The translations under genes and the position numbers were made by a program. A stretch of DNA of 64,000 nt from Pimelobacter simplex (GTDB lineage Bacteria; Actinomycetota; Actinomycetes; Propionibacteriales; Nocardioidaceae), in contig NZ_FOUK01000007.1 in NCBI RefSeq assembly GCF_900114845.1, forward strand, positions 310,001-374,000, read 5' to 3'. Below are positions 50,468 to 59,574 of this stretch, piece after piece (position 1 is the first letter of the stretch; each line of letters begins with the position of its first letter). The notes under the pieces were generated by a model. It was not told the origin of the DNA, ran no database searches, and saw nothing but the letters and a program-made list of their open reading frames with translations.

Positions 50468-51925
50468 TCAGCCACCCATCGCGTTCGGGTTGCGCCACCC
50501 ACGCTCGAACGGCAGCCGCCACGCGTACGGCGCGATCAGCTGGTGGATCTGGTTCGGACCCCAGCTGCCCTGGCGGTAGGGCCGGACCACCGGCGGGTTC
50601 TCGAGGAGCGGGGCGGAGACCTCCCACAGCCGCTCGATGCCGGCCGCCGAGGTGAAGAGCGTCTGGTCGCCGCGCGCGGCGTCGTAGATGAGCCGCTCGT
50701 AGGCCTCGAGCACCGAGCCGGCCCACGTGGTGTCGGTCATCGCGAACTGCATGGAGAGCTTGTCGAGCTTCATGCCGGGACCGGGCCGCTTGCCGTAGAA
50801 CGACAGCGACATCTTGGCCTTGTCGGCCAGGTCGAAGGTGAGGTGGTCGGGGCCGTGGTCGCCGACGCCGGAGTTGTGGGGGAACATCGAGCGCGGCGGC
50901 TCCTTGAACGCGATCGAGATGATCCGCGCGCCCTCGGCGAGGCGCTTGCCGGTGCGCAGGTAGAACGGGACGCCGGCCCAGCGCCAGTTGTCGATGTAGC
51001 ACTTGAGCGCGATGAACGTCTCGGTCTCGGACTCGGGCGCGACGCCGGCGATGGAGCGGTAGCCGTCGTACTGGCCGCGGACGACGTTGGCCGGGTCGAT
51101 CGGCAGCAGCGAGCGGAAGACCTTGTTCTTCTCGTCGTTGATGGCCGACGGGTCGAGCGACGTCGGGGGCTCCATCGCGGTGAAGGCGAGCACCTGGAAG
51201 AGGTGGGTGACGACCATGTCGCGGTAGGCGCCGGTGGACTCGTAGAAGTCGGCGCGCTGCTCGAGCCCGAGCTCCTCGGGGACGTCGATCTGGACGTGGT
51301 CGATGTTGTTGCGGTGCCAGATCGGCTCGAAGAGGCCGTTGGCGAACCGGAACGCGAGGATGTTCTGCGCCGCCTCCTTCCCGAGGAAGTGGTCGATCCG
51401 GTAGATCTGCGACTCGTCGAAGGTCTTGTGCAGCTCGGCGTTGAGCTTCTTGGCCGAGTCGAGGTCGACGCCGAACGGCTTCTCCATGATGATCCGGCTG
51501 CCGGCCGCGAGGTCGGCGTCGTCGAGCGTCTTGACCACCGCGAGCGCGGCCTTGGGCGGCACGCTGAGGTAGTGGAGGCGGACCCGGTCGCCGTCCCAGG
51601 CGGACTCGGCCTTCTCGACGGCGGACCGCAGTCCCGCCGGCCCCTCGGCGCCGGGCGCCCAGTGCAGGAGCTTCGAGAACTCCGGCCAGGCCGCCATGTC
51701 GCCGTCGTCGCCGGAGAACTCCATCACGGCCTCGTGCACGAACTCCACGAACGTCTCGGTGGTGTGCTCGTCGAGCGAGGTGCCGACGATCTGCAGCTGC
51801 GGCAGCAGCCCGGTCTCGAACAGGTGCAGCATCCCGGGCAGCAGCTTGCGTCGTGCGAGGTCGCCGGTCGCGCCGAACAGCACGACCGTCACCGGCTTCT
51901 GGGTCTTCGGTGCCATGTCGTCCAC
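50468..51925 (-). CDS. zwf: Glucose-6-phosphate dehydrogenase
   Basis: Oxidises glucose 6-phosphate to the lactone and makes NADPH. The 485-residue enzyme has the nucleotide loop VLFGATGDLARRKL (15-28) and the catalytic RIDHFLGKE (His179, Lys183). GTG 51925 is supported by GAGGAGG upstream; ATG 51916 is an alternative. The usual actinobacterial partners (tkt, tal, opcA, pgl) are not adjacent, so this is probably a second, separately controlled copy. An imperfect palindrome lies just upstream. Confidence 0.94.
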   Translation of the reverse strand: MDDMAPKTQKPVTVVLFGATGDLARRKLLPGMLHLFETGLLPQLQIVGTSLDEHTTETFVEFVHEAVMEFSGDDGDMAAWPEFSKLLHWAPGAEGPAGLRSAVEKAESAWDGDRVRLHYLSVPPKAALAVVKTLDDADLAAGSRIIMEKPFGVDLDSAKKLNAELHKTFDESQIYRIDHFLGKEAAQNILAFRFANGLFEPIWHRNNIDHVQIDVPEELGLEQRADFYESTGAYRDMVVTHLFQVLAFTAMEPPTSLDPSAINDEKNKVFRSLLPIDPANVVRGQYDGYRSIAGVAPESETETFIALKCYIDNWRWAGVPFYLRTGKRLAEGARIISIAFKEPPRSMFPHNSGVGDHGPDHLTFDLADKAKMSLSFYGKRPGPGMKLDKLSMQFAMTDTTWAGSVLEAYERLIYDAARGDQTLFTSAAGIERLWEVSAPLLENPPVVRPYRQGSWGPNQIHQLIAPYAWRLPFERGWRNPNAMGG

Positions 51926-51939
51926 AGTGCCTCCTCGGT

Positions 51940-51956
51940 GTTACCGCAACGATAAC
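51940..51956. promoter_or_regulatory. Imperfect palindrome before zwf
   Basis: GTTACCGCAACGATAAC pairs at six of seven positions around a 3-base centre and lies 14 bases upstream of the zwf GTG. Possibly an operator. Confidence 0.35.
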
Positions 51957-51973
51957 GAGAGGCGCCCGATCAC

Positions 51974-52036
51974 CGTCGTACCGGACGATCTGGTCGTGAT
52001 CTCGGCCCGATCGCGACCGAATTGTCCGGTACGACG
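51974..52036. terminator. Nested hairpin after the bioQ-type gene
   Basis: Outer arms GTCGTACCGGAC (51975-51986) and GTCCGGTACGAC (52024-52035) pair perfectly. Inner arms GGTCGTGATC (51992-52001) and GATCGCGACC (52009-52018) pair with one mismatch. It begins one base after the bioQ stop and probably ends that transcript before zwf. Confidence 0.65.
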
Positions 52037-52037
52037 C

Positions 52038-52529
52038 TCAACCGAGGCGCGCGCGCAGCCCGTCGAGCACCAGCGCGAGCGCCATCCCGAAGTCCGCCGG
52101 CTCGTCGTCCTCGTGGGAGAGCACGAAGCGGACGAGCGTGCGGGCACCGACGCGGGCGAGGTCGGGGTCGGCGCCGGCCCGCTCGAGGGCGGCGCGCAGC
52201 GGCCGCTCCAGCGCCTCCGCGTCGGCCCGGTTGACCTGCGCGATGAGCACCGCGCCGTCGCGGTGCCGGCGCATCGCGTCGCGCAGCCCGACGCAGAGCA
52301 GCTGCACCTCGGCGTCCCACGCGGCGATCTCGGCCGGCCGGCTGCCGCGGCGCAGGATCTCGTCGGCGATCGCGGAGAGCAGCGCGTCCTTGTTGGTGAA
52401 GTGGTGGTAGAGCGCACCGGGTTGGACGCCGAGGTCGGTGGCCAGGCGGCGCATCGACAGTGCGTCGAGACCGTGGGCGTCGAGCACCTCGATCGCGCGC
52501 TCCACGACGTCCGCCCTGCGGTACCTCAT
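52038..52529 (-). CDS. bioQ: TetR-family biotin regulator, BioQ type
   Basis: A 163-residue TetR protein: HTH in YRRADVVERAIEVLDAHGLD ... LGVQPGALYHHFTNKDALLS. It is divergent from bioY. The symmetric site CTGAACACCGTTCAG in the gap reappears as CTGAACACTGTTCAG before bioB, and closely resembles the TGAAC-N3-GTTCA-type boxes known for BioQ of mycobacteria and corynebacteria. ATG 52529 is preceded by GGAGGG; GTG 52541 is an alternative. The assignment rests on location and paired operators. Confidence 0.85.
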   Translation of the reverse strand: MRYRRADVVERAIEVLDAHGLDALSMRRLATDLGVQPGALYHHFTNKDALLSAIADEILRRGSRPAEIAAWDAEVQLLCVGLRDAMRRHRDGAVLIAQVNRADAEALERPLRAALERAGADPDLARVGARTLVRFVLSHEDDEPADFGMALALVLDGLRARLG

Positions 52530-52542
52530 CCGCCCTCCCACT

Positions 52543-52585
52543 TTGACCGTTGTCGAGAGGCCACTTTAACCTGAACACCGTTCAG
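52543..52585 (+). promoter_or_regulatory. bioY promoter with BioQ operator
   Basis: TTGACC (52543-52548), a 16-base spacer and TTTAAC (52565-52570) make a likely promoter. The operator CTGAACACCGTTCAG (52571-52585) follows immediately over the expected transcription start. Binding would stop bioY transcription and could also control the divergent bioQ gene. Confidence 0.75.
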
Positions 52586-52625
52586 TCTGCGCGACCGCCG
52601 CGCTCCCGGCCCGAGAGGGACCCCG

Positions 52626-53225
52626 ATGACCCGCCGTACGCCCACCACCGACGTCGCCCTGATCGCCGGTTTCGCCGCCCTCATCGCGGTGTGCGCCATC
52701 CTGCCCGACATCAAGACCGGCGTCGGCGTCCCGTACTCGCTGCAGACGTTCGGCGTGCTGCTCACCGGAGCCGTGCTCGGCCCGGTGCGCGGCTTCCTCA
52801 GCGTCGTGCTCTACCTCGTCGCCGGCCTGGTGCTGCCGATCTACTCCGGCGGCGCGTCCGGGATCTCGCACTACAGCGGCGTGACGGCCGGCTACCTCGT
52901 CGCGTTCCCGCTGGCCGCGGCGCTGTGCGGCTACCTCGTCTACCGCAACCACCGCAACGCTACGCAGTTCACGCTCGTCTTCACCTGCGGCCTGCTCAGC
53001 AGCTTCGTCTTCGTGCACACGCTCGGTCCGCTCAACCTCGCCTGGCGCGCGGACCTCAGCCTCAAGGAGGCGTTCAGCTTCGACGCCGCCTACTTCCCCG
53101 GTGACATCGCCAAGAACGTCGTGATGGCGCTCATTGCGACCGCCGTGCACCGGGCGTTCCCCGACCTCGCCGCGCGTCGCTCCCCCGCGACCACCACGGA
53201 CGAGCCGGCGACGCAGTCCGCGTGA
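52626..53225 (+). CDS. bioY: Biotin transporter substrate-binding subunit
   Basis: A 199-residue membrane protein, the S component of the ECF-type biotin importer. BioY marks: LPDIKTGVGVPYSLQTFGVL, GAVLGPVRGFLSVVLYLVAG, LPIYSGGASG and GYLVAFPLAA. About six helices. Its stop overlaps the ATPase GTG (GTGA), so the transporter genes are coupled. Confidence 0.95.
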   Translation: MTRRTPTTDVALIAGFAALIAVCAILPDIKTGVGVPYSLQTFGVLLTGAVLGPVRGFLSVVLYLVAGLVLPIYSGGASGISHYSGVTAGYLVAFPLAAALCGYLVYRNHRNATQFTLVFTCGLLSSFVFVHTLGPLNLAWRADLSLKEAFSFDAAYFPGDIAKNVVMALIATAVHRAFPDLAARRSPATTTDEPATQSA

Positions 53226-53923
53226 GCCGGATCGAGCTCGACCGGGTCGTCGTCCGCGCGGCGACGCCCGGTGGGCCGGTCCCGGAGGTCACCGTCCTCC
53301 GGGAGACCACGCTCGACCTCACCGAGCAGCGGATCGCGCTCGTCGGCCCCAACGGCTCGGGCAAGTCCACGCTCGCCCGGCTGGTCAACGGGCTGGTCGA
53401 GCCGACCTCCGGCCGGGTCGTCGTCGACGGGCTCGACGTGGCCAAGAAGGGCCGCGAGGTACGCCGCCGGGTCGGCTTCGTCTTCACCGACCCCAGCGCC
53501 CAGCTCGTGATGCCCACCGTCGTCGAGGACGTCGCCCTCTCGCTGCGCCACCAGGTCCGCGGCCGCGAGGAGCGGGCCGACGCGGCGCGGGGCGTGCTCG
53601 CGTCGTACGGGCTGGAGGAGCTGGCGGACCGCAGCGTCCACACGCTGTCCGGCGGCCAGCGCCAGCTGCTCGCCCTGGCCGGCGTCCTGGCCACCGACCC
53701 CGCGGTGCTCGTCGCCGACGAGCCGACGACGCTCCTCGACCTGCGCAACGCCCGGATGATCGGCGACCTGCTGCTCGGCCTCCCCCAGCAGCTGGTCCTC
53801 GCCACCCACGACCTCGACCTCGCCCTGCGCTGCGACCGGGTCCTGCTCGTCGACGACGGGACCGTCGTCGCCGACGGCGCCCCGGACGAGGTGGTCGCCC
53901 ACTACCGCGCGAGCGCCGGCTGA
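53222..53923 (+). CDS. bioM: Energy-coupling factor ATPase of the biotin importer
   Basis: A 233-residue ATPase: Walker A GPNGSGKST, FTDPSAQLVMPTVVEDVALS (the Q-loop region typical of CbiO/BioM), LSGGQRQ, and VLVADEPTTLLD. It powers biotin uptake with BioN and BioY. GTG 53222 overlaps the bioY stop. Confidence 0.93.
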   Translation: MSRIELDRVVVRAATPGGPVPEVTVLRETTLDLTEQRIALVGPNGSGKSTLARLVNGLVEPTSGRVVVDGLDVAKKGREVRRRVGFVFTDPSAQLVMPTVVEDVALSLRHQVRGREERADAARGVLASYGLEELADRSVHTLSGGQRQLLALAGVLATDPAVLVADEPTTLLDLRNARMIGDLLLGLPQQLVLATHDLDLALRCDRVLLVDDGTVVADGAPDEVVAHYRASAG

Positions 53924-53928
53924 GCCCG

Positions 53929-54540
53929 ATGACCGCCAGCCCGCTCGGCGACTACCAGCCGGGGACCTCCGTCTTCCACCAGCTCCCCGTCGGCGCCAAG
54001 CTGCTGGGCCTGCTCGTGCTCAGCATCGTCGCCGTCAGCTTCCGCGGCGTGCCCACCACGATCGGGCTGCTCGTGCTCGCCGTCGCCGGCTGCGTGGTCG
54101 CCGGCGTCCGCCTGCGCCGCGCGGCCCGGGCGCTGCGCGGAGTGCTCGTCGCGATGACCCTGCTGGCGGCGTACCAGACCTGGCAGCGGGGCGGCGAGCA
54201 CGCCTTCGTCGTGGTCGGCGCGCTCGTCGCGCTCCTGCTGCTGGCGACCGTCTTCACCACGACCACCTCCGTCGAGCGGATGGTCGACGCGATCACCCGG
54301 TGGCTGGGGCCGTTCCGCCGCTTCGGCGTGAACCCCGAGCTCGTGGCCCTCGCGTTCTCGCTGATGATCCGCGGCATCCCCCTCACCCTCGCCATCGCCG
54401 GCGAGACCCGGGACGCCGCCCGCGCCCGCGGCCTCGAGCGCAACCCGCGCGCGTACCTCACGCCGCTGGTGATCCGGGTGGTCGCGCACGCGCGCGCCAC
54501 CGGCGACGCCCTCCACGCGCGCGGGCTCGGTGACGACTGA
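53929..54540 (+). CDS. bioN: Energy-coupling factor transmembrane subunit of the biotin importer
   Basis: A 203-residue T component with several helices and the coupling motif A-R-G in DAARARGLERN and HARGLGDD, which docks on the ATPase. HQLPVGAKLLGLL at the N terminus is family-typical. It begins 5 bases after the bioM stop and completes bioYMN. Confidence 0.92.
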   Translation: MTASPLGDYQPGTSVFHQLPVGAKLLGLLVLSIVAVSFRGVPTTIGLLVLAVAGCVVAGVRLRRAARALRGVLVAMTLLAAYQTWQRGGEHAFVVVGALVALLLLATVFTTTTSVERMVDAITRWLGPFRRFGVNPELVALAFSLMIRGIPLTLAIAGETRDAARARGLERNPRAYLTPLVIRVVAHARATGDALHARGLGDD

Positions 54541-54606
54541 GCCGCGCGTCCGGTAACGCACCGACACATCCGTGGTGGAGGCTGACCCCCGACCCCGGAG
54601 GACGAG

Positions 54607-55449
54607 ATGGACCCGCTGCCCTGGACCGACGAGCACACCCGGCTCGTCACCGACACCGCGCCCGAGGTGGACGGCGCCGACCCCGCCGCGCTGGCCCGCA
54701 CCTGGAACGTCGTCCGCGCCCGGATGGACGACGCCCCGCCCCCGCGACGCCGTCGTCGCCGGCTGATCGCGGCGGGAGTCGCCGCGGCGGCGCTCGCCGT
54801 GCCGGCCGGCCTGGCGGCGGCCGACGGCTGGGGCGCGCGGACCGGGCGGAGCGCCGCCGACGCCGAGGACCTGCGGCTCGGAGGGCCGGGCGAGCACCTC
54901 GACCCGGCCGGCGCGGACTACGCCGAGGTGATCGAGGAGGAGACCCGCGACATCCGGTTCCCGACCGCGGCGGCGCGGCGGATCGCGCTCGACAGCCACG
55001 TCGAGGACGCCCGGCGCGGTGGCGGCGCGGAGCCGGGTACGACGTCCGTCAGCACCGGCGCGATCCGGGGCTGGACGGCGATCTTCGCGGTGTGCGCGTG
55101 GTCCAACACCTGGAAGCGTGCGATCGACGCCGGCGACACCGCGCTGCGCGACGAGGCGGCCGCGGTCCTGGTCACCGCGCGGACCTGGCCGGCGATCACC
55201 GACCTCGACCCCCGCCAGGCCACGAGCATGGCGACGATGGACGTGTACGACGCCGACACGGGCGTGACCACCACCGAGGTGCATGCCGACCCGACGCAGT
55301 ACTACTACCTGCGCGAGGTCACCCGGGCCGTGGCCGCCGGGGACGTCGACGCGCTCGCCGCCAGCCTCGCCGCCCACGCCAATTGCCTCGGCCCGGCGCT
55401 CATGCCGGACTTCCCGCAGGCGCTCCCCTCCGACGGACCGGGGCGCTGA
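54607..55449 (+). CDS. Membrane-anchored putative anti-sigma/regulatory protein
   Basis: A 280-residue protein: soluble N-terminal ~45 residues (DEHTRLVTDTAPEVDGADPA), a basic stretch (PPPRRRRRRL), one membrane helix (~53-72) and a ~205-residue outer domain. This topology is that of single-pass anti-sigma factors, and an ECF sigma gene follows one base after its stop. No zinc-binding H-x3-C-x2-C motif is present, so it is not a ZAS protein. Start ATG 54607 follows GGAGGA. Function is inferred from layout. Confidence 0.65.
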   Translation: MDPLPWTDEHTRLVTDTAPEVDGADPAALARTWNVVRARMDDAPPPRRRRRRLIAAGVAAAALAVPAGLAAADGWGARTGRSAADAEDLRLGGPGEHLDPAGADYAEVIEEETRDIRFPTAAARRIALDSHVEDARRGGGAEPGTTSVSTGAIRGWTAIFAVCAWSNTWKRAIDAGDTALRDEAAAVLVTARTWPAITDLDPRQATSMATMDVYDADTGVTTTEVHADPTQYYYLREVTRAVAAGDVDALAASLAAHANCLGPALMPDFPQALPSDGPGR

Positions 55450-55450
55450 C

Positions 55451-55975
55451 GTGGCGCGCATCCTGACCGCCGGCGAGTTCGAGGAGCTCTACCGCGCGAC
55501 GGCTCCCGAGCTCTTCGGCTACGTCCGGCGCCGGACGACGGCCGACGCCGAGGACGTCGTCGCCGAGGTGTTCACCACCGCGTGGCGCCGCCGCGGGGAC
55601 CTGCCGGCACCGATGCTCCGCCGGGCCTGGCTGTACGGCGTCGCGCGCCGCCTGCTGCTCGCCGAGGCCCGGCGCCAGGGCCGGGAGGACGCCACCGTCA
55701 CCGAGCTCGCGAGCCGGCCCGAGCAGGCCCCGGCCGACGCGGGCGAGGCCCGCCGCCAGGCGGTCCGGGCGGCCCTCGACCGCCTCTCCCCCGCCGAGCG
55801 CGAGGTGCTGCTCCTCGTCGAGTGGGAGCGGCTGACCCCGGCCGAGCTGGCGGTCACCCTGGGGGTGCGCCCGGGGACGGCGCGGGTCCGGCTGCACCGC
55901 GCCCGCCGCGCTCTCGCCGCCGATCCGGAGCTCGACGCCCTGGCCCGCGCGCTCCGCGCGGGGTCGCGTGCCTGA
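55451..55975 (+). CDS. ECF RNA polymerase sigma factor
   Basis: A 174-residue sigma factor (GTG start). Region 2 is LYRATAPELFGYVRRRTTAD ... DVVAEVFTTAWRR, region 4 is LSPAEREVLLLVEWERLTPA followed by the recognition helix GVRPGTARVRLHRARRAL. It is paired with the membrane protein upstream. The pair sits between bioN and bioB but has its own promoter region, so a functional link to biotin is not established. Confidence 0.88.
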   Translation: MARILTAGEFEELYRATAPELFGYVRRRTTADAEDVVAEVFTTAWRRRGDLPAPMLRRAWLYGVARRLLLAEARRQGREDATVTELASRPEQAPADAGEARRQAVRAALDRLSPAEREVLLLVEWERLTPAELAVTLGVRPGTARVRLHRARRALAADPELDALARALRAGSRA

Positions 55976-56031
55976 GAAGGCAGATGTCCGGGTTCTCGGG
56001 CACACGACTCCCCAAACCGGCGCCGCGCCGC

Positions 56032-56060
56032 TATCCTGAGCAACCTGAACACTGTTCAGG
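56032..56060 (+). promoter_or_regulatory. bioB promoter and BioQ operator
   Basis: TATCCT (56032-56037) is a likely -10 box. CCTGAACACTGTTCAGG (56044-56060), a 17-bp site with perfect 8-base arms around one central base, lies over the expected transcription start, 31 bases before the bioB ATG. It differs from the bioY operator at one base in the 15-bp core. Confidence 0.8.
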
Positions 56061-56090
56061 AAGCCTGCCCACCGCACCAGGGAGTCACCG

Positions 56091-57161
56091 ATGAGCGCGC
56101 AGTTCGACCAGCTGGCCACCACGATCCTGGCGGGTGGCGCCGCCTCCGAGGCCGACGCCCTCGCCGTCCTCCGGGCCCCCGACGCCGACCTGGTCGGCCT
56201 CGTCGCGGCGGCCGGGCGGCTGCGGCGGGAGCACTTCGGCAACACGGTCAAGGTCAACTACCTGGTCAACCTCAAGTCCGGGCTGTGCCCCGAGAACTGC
56301 AACTACTGCTCCCAGGCGCTCGGCTCGGACGCGCCGATCCTCAAGTACTCCTGGCTCTCCAAGGACGAGACCCTCCAGCAGGCCGGCGCCGGCCTGCGCG
56401 GAGGCGCGACCCGGGTGTGCATGGTGTCGTCGGGTCGCGGGCCGTCCAACCGCGACATCGAGAAGGTCGCCGAGATGACCGAGGCGCTCAAGGACGAGTA
56501 CCCGGACGTCGAGGTCTGCGCCTGCCTCGGCCTGCTCAAGGACGGCCAGGCCGAGCGGCTCAAGGAGGCGGGCGTCGACGCGTACAACCACAACATCAAC
56601 ACCGCCGAGTCGCACCACGACACGATCGTCCAGACCCACACGTACGACGACCGGGTCGAGACCATCGGCAGGGCCAAGTCCGCCGGCCTCTCCCCCTGCT
56701 CGGGCCTGATCGCCGGGCTCGGCGAGACCGACGAACAGCTGGTCGAGGCGCTGTTCGCGCTCAAGGCGCTCGACTCCGACTCGATCCCGGTCAACTTCCT
56801 CATGCCCTTCGACGGGACGCCGTTCGAGAACACCTGGGAGCTCTCCCCCACCCGCTGCCTCAAGATCCTCGCGATGGCGCGGTTCGTGTGCCCCGACAAG
56901 GAGATCCGGATCGCCGGCGGCCGCGAGATGCACCTGCGCTCGCTCCAGGCGCTCGCGCTGCACGTCGCGAACTCGATCTTCCTCGGCGACTACCTCACCT
57001 CCGAGGGCCAGGAGGCGAAGGCCGACATCGAGATGATCCGCGACAACGGCTTCGTCATCCTCGGTGCCGAGGACGCGCTCGACCCGGCGGCCGAGGCGAC
57101 CGAGCACGACCCGGCCATCCGGCGCCGGGGCGCGGGCACCGAGGTCGCGGCGAACGCCTGA
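56091..57161 (+). CDS. bioB: Biotin synthase
   Basis: Radical-SAM enzyme that inserts sulfur into dethiobiotin. The 356-residue protein has the SAM-cluster motif C-x3-C-x2-C (Cys66, 70, 73 in CPENCNYC), the [10 protein letters not shown] segment, and the second-cluster residues in VCMVSSGRG and CACLGLL. First gene of bioBAFD under the BioQ operator; bioA starts 5 bp after its stop. Confidence 0.97.
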   Translation: MSAQFDQLATTILAGGAASEADALAVLRAPDADLVGLVAAAGRLRREHFGNTVKVNYLVNLKSGLCPENCNYCSQALGSDAPILKYSWLSKDETLQQAGAGLRGGATRVCMVSSGRGPSNRDIEKVAEMTEALKDEYPDVEVCACLGLLKDGQAERLKEAGVDAYNHNINTAESHHDTIVQTHTYDDRVETIGRAKSAGLSPCSGLIAGLGETDEQLVEALFALKALDSDSIPVNFLMPFDGTPFENTWELSPTRCLKILAMARFVCPDKEIRIAGGREMHLRSLQALALHVANSIFLGDYLTSEGQEAKADIEMIRDNGFVILGAEDALDPAAEATEHDPAIRRRGAGTEVAANA

Positions 57162-57166
57162 GCGCC

Positions 57167-58450
57167 ATGACCCTCACCGCCACCGACGCGGTGCTCGCCT
57201 TCGACCGCGAGCACCTCTGGCATCCCTACACGTCGATGACCGCGCCGACGCCCGCACACCTGGTCACCGCGGCGCGCGGCTGCGAGCTGGAGGTCGACGG
57301 CGCCTGGGTGGTCGACGGGATGGCGTCGTGGTGGTCGGCGATCCACGGCTACCGGCACCCGGCGCTCGACGCCGCGCTCACCGAGCAGGCCGGCCGGTTC
57401 AGCCACGTGATGTTCGGCGGGCTGACCCATGAGCCGGCCGTCGGCCTGGGCCGCCGGCTCGTCGAGATCACGCCGGAGCCGCTGGAGCGGGTCTTCCTCG
57501 CCGACTCCGGCTCGGTGAGCGTCGAGGTCGCGATGAAGATGGTGCTGCAATACCAGCGCGGCCGCGGCCGCCCCGAGCGCACCCGGATGCTCACCGTCCT
57601 CGGCGGCTACCACGGCGACACCTTCGACTGCATGAGCGTCACCGACCCGGTCGGCGGCATGCACAGCATGTGGGCGGGGCTGCTCCCCGACCAGATCTTC
57701 GGGCCCCAGCCCCCGTCGTACGACGCCGGGGCGCCGGAGCTTGCCACCTGGGCCGCCGGACTGCGCTCCCTCGCGGCCCGGCACGCGCACGAGCTGGCCG
57801 GGATCATCGTCGAGCCGCTGCTGCAGGGCGCGGGCGGCATGCACCCCTATCCCGCGGAGTGCCTGCAGGTCTTCCGCGAGATCGCCGACGAGCACGGCCT
57901 GCTGCTGGTGTTCGACGAGATCGCGACGGGCTTCGGGCGTACCGGTCACCTGTTCGTCAGCGAGCTCGTCACGCCCGACGTCCTGTGCCTGGGCAAGGCG
58001 CTGACCGGCGGCTACCTCACGCTCGCCGCCGTCATCACCACCGACGAGGTGGCCCGGGGCATCTCCGCGAGCGAGTCCGGCGTCGTCATGCACGGGCCCA
58101 CGTTCATGGGCAACCCGCTGGCCTGCGCGGTCGCCAGTGCGTCGATCGACCTGCTCCTCGACGGCGACTGGGCGGGCCGCGTGCGCGCGATCGGCGACCG
58201 GCTCGCGGCCGGCCTCTCCCCCCTGCGCGGAACGCCGGGCGTGCGCGACGTCCGGACGATCGGCGCGGTGGGCGTCGTCCAGCTCGACCACCCGGTCGAC
58301 GTCATCGCGGCCACCGAGGCGGCGCTCGCGGCCGGGGCGTGGCTGCGCCCGTTCCGCGACCTGGTCTACGCGATGCCGCCCTACGTCACCGGCCCCGACG
58401 AGCTCGACCGGCTCCTCGCCGGGATCACCGCGGCGGTGCGCGCCGGATGA
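57167..58450 (+). CDS. bioA: Adenosylmethionine-8-amino-7-oxononanoate aminotransferase
   Basis: A 427-residue class III aminotransferase using SAM as amino donor to make 7,8-diaminopelargonate. LWHPYTSM at 17-24 is a BioA hallmark (Tyr/Trp substrate residues). PLP sites: [12 protein letters not shown] (Asp250) and Lys277 in [10 protein letters not shown]. It overlaps bioF by ATGA. Confidence 0.96.
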   Translation: MTLTATDAVLAFDREHLWHPYTSMTAPTPAHLVTAARGCELEVDGAWVVDGMASWWSAIHGYRHPALDAALTEQAGRFSHVMFGGLTHEPAVGLGRRLVEITPEPLERVFLADSGSVSVEVAMKMVLQYQRGRGRPERTRMLTVLGGYHGDTFDCMSVTDPVGGMHSMWAGLLPDQIFGPQPPSYDAGAPELATWAAGLRSLAARHAHELAGIIVEPLLQGAGGMHPYPAECLQVFREIADEHGLLLVFDEIATGFGRTGHLFVSELVTPDVLCLGKALTGGYLTLAAVITTDEVARGISASESGVVMHGPTFMGNPLACAVASASIDLLLDGDWAGRVRAIGDRLAAGLSPLRGTPGVRDVRTIGAVGVVQLDHPVDVIAATEAALAAGAWLRPFRDLVYAMPPYVTGPDELDRLLAGITAAVRAG

Positions 58451-59574
58451 GCGCCTGGGAGACCTGGCTCGCCGAGCAGGCCGCCACCCGCGAGGCCGCG
58501 GGGCTCACCCGCCGGCTGCGCCCGCGCGCGGCCGACGACCCGGCCGTCGACCTGGCCGGCAACGACTACCTCGGTCTCGCCCGCGACCCCGGCGTCCGCC
58601 GGGCCGCCGCGGACGCTGCGCTGGCCTGGGGGGCCGGCGCCAGCGCCTCGCGCCTGGTCACCGGCACGCTGGGGATCCACGACGAGCTCGAGCGCGAGCT
58701 CGCCGACTACCTCGGCCAGCCGGCCGCGCTCGTGCTCTCGACCGGCTACCACGCCAACCTCGCCGTGGTCACCGCGCTCGCCGACCGCGGCACCCGGGTC
58801 CTCTCGGACGCCCACATCCACGCCTCGCTCGTCGACGCGGTCCGTCTCTCGCGCGCCCGGCTGACCGTCGTCCCGCACAGCGACGTCGACGCGGTCCGGG
58901 CCGGTCTCGTCGCCGCCGCGGCCGACGGCGAGCGGACCATCGTGCTGGCCGAGTCGGTCTACTCGGTGCTCGGCGACGCCGCGCCGCTGGTCGAGCTCGC
59001 CGAGCTCTGCGCCGAGCACGACGCCCTGCTCGTGGTCGACGAGGCCCACGGCCTCGGCGTGCACGGCCCGGGGCTGGTCGCCACGCTCGGGCTCGCCGGC
59101 CTCCCCCACGTCGTCGTCACCGCGACGCTGTCGAAGTCGCTCGGCGCCCAGGGCGGCGCCGTGCTCGGCTCTCCCGCGCTGCGCGAGCACCTGGTCAACC
59201 GGGCCCGGCCGTTCATCTTCGACACCGGCCTGGCACCCGCGCCGACCGCCGGGGCGCTGGCCGCCCTGCGCGCGCTGCGGGCCCGCCCCGAGCTCGGTAC
59301 GACGGTCCGGGCCCGGGTCGCCGAGCTGGCCGACGTCCTCGGCGTGGCGGCACCGGCGGGCGCCGTCCTGTCGGTCCCGATGTCGTCGCCGCAGGCCGCC
59401 GTCGCCGCCCAGGCCGCCGCGCTCGGCGCGGGACTGCGAGTGGGCTGCTTCCGGCCGCCGTCGGTGCCCGACGGCATCTCCCGGCTGCGGATCACCGCCA
59501 GCGCCGGCGTCCCGGACGACGACTGGGCGCGCGCCGTCGCCACCCTCGCCGCCCTGGTCAAGGAGCACCAGTGA
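58447..59574 (+). CDS. bioF: 8-amino-7-oxononanoate synthase
   Basis: A 375-residue alpha-oxoamine synthase joining pimeloyl thioester and alanine. DEAHGLG (198-204) and PLP Lys230 in [11 protein letters not shown] are present, as are GNDYLGLA and [12 protein letters not shown]. It overlaps bioA and bioD (ATGA and GTGA). Confidence 0.96.
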   Translation: MSAWETWLAEQAATREAAGLTRRLRPRAADDPAVDLAGNDYLGLARDPGVRRAAADAALAWGAGASASRLVTGTLGIHDELERELADYLGQPAALVLSTGYHANLAVVTALADRGTRVLSDAHIHASLVDAVRLSRARLTVVPHSDVDAVRAGLVAAAADGERTIVLAESVYSVLGDAAPLVELAELCAEHDALLVVDEAHGLGVHGPGLVATLGLAGLPHVVVTATLSKSLGAQGGAVLGSPALREHLVNRARPFIFDTGLAPAPTAGALAALRALRARPELGTTVRARVAELADVLGVAAPAGAVLSVPMSSPQAAVAAQAAALGAGLRVGCFRPPSVPDGISRLRITASAGVPDDDWARAVATLAALVKEHQ

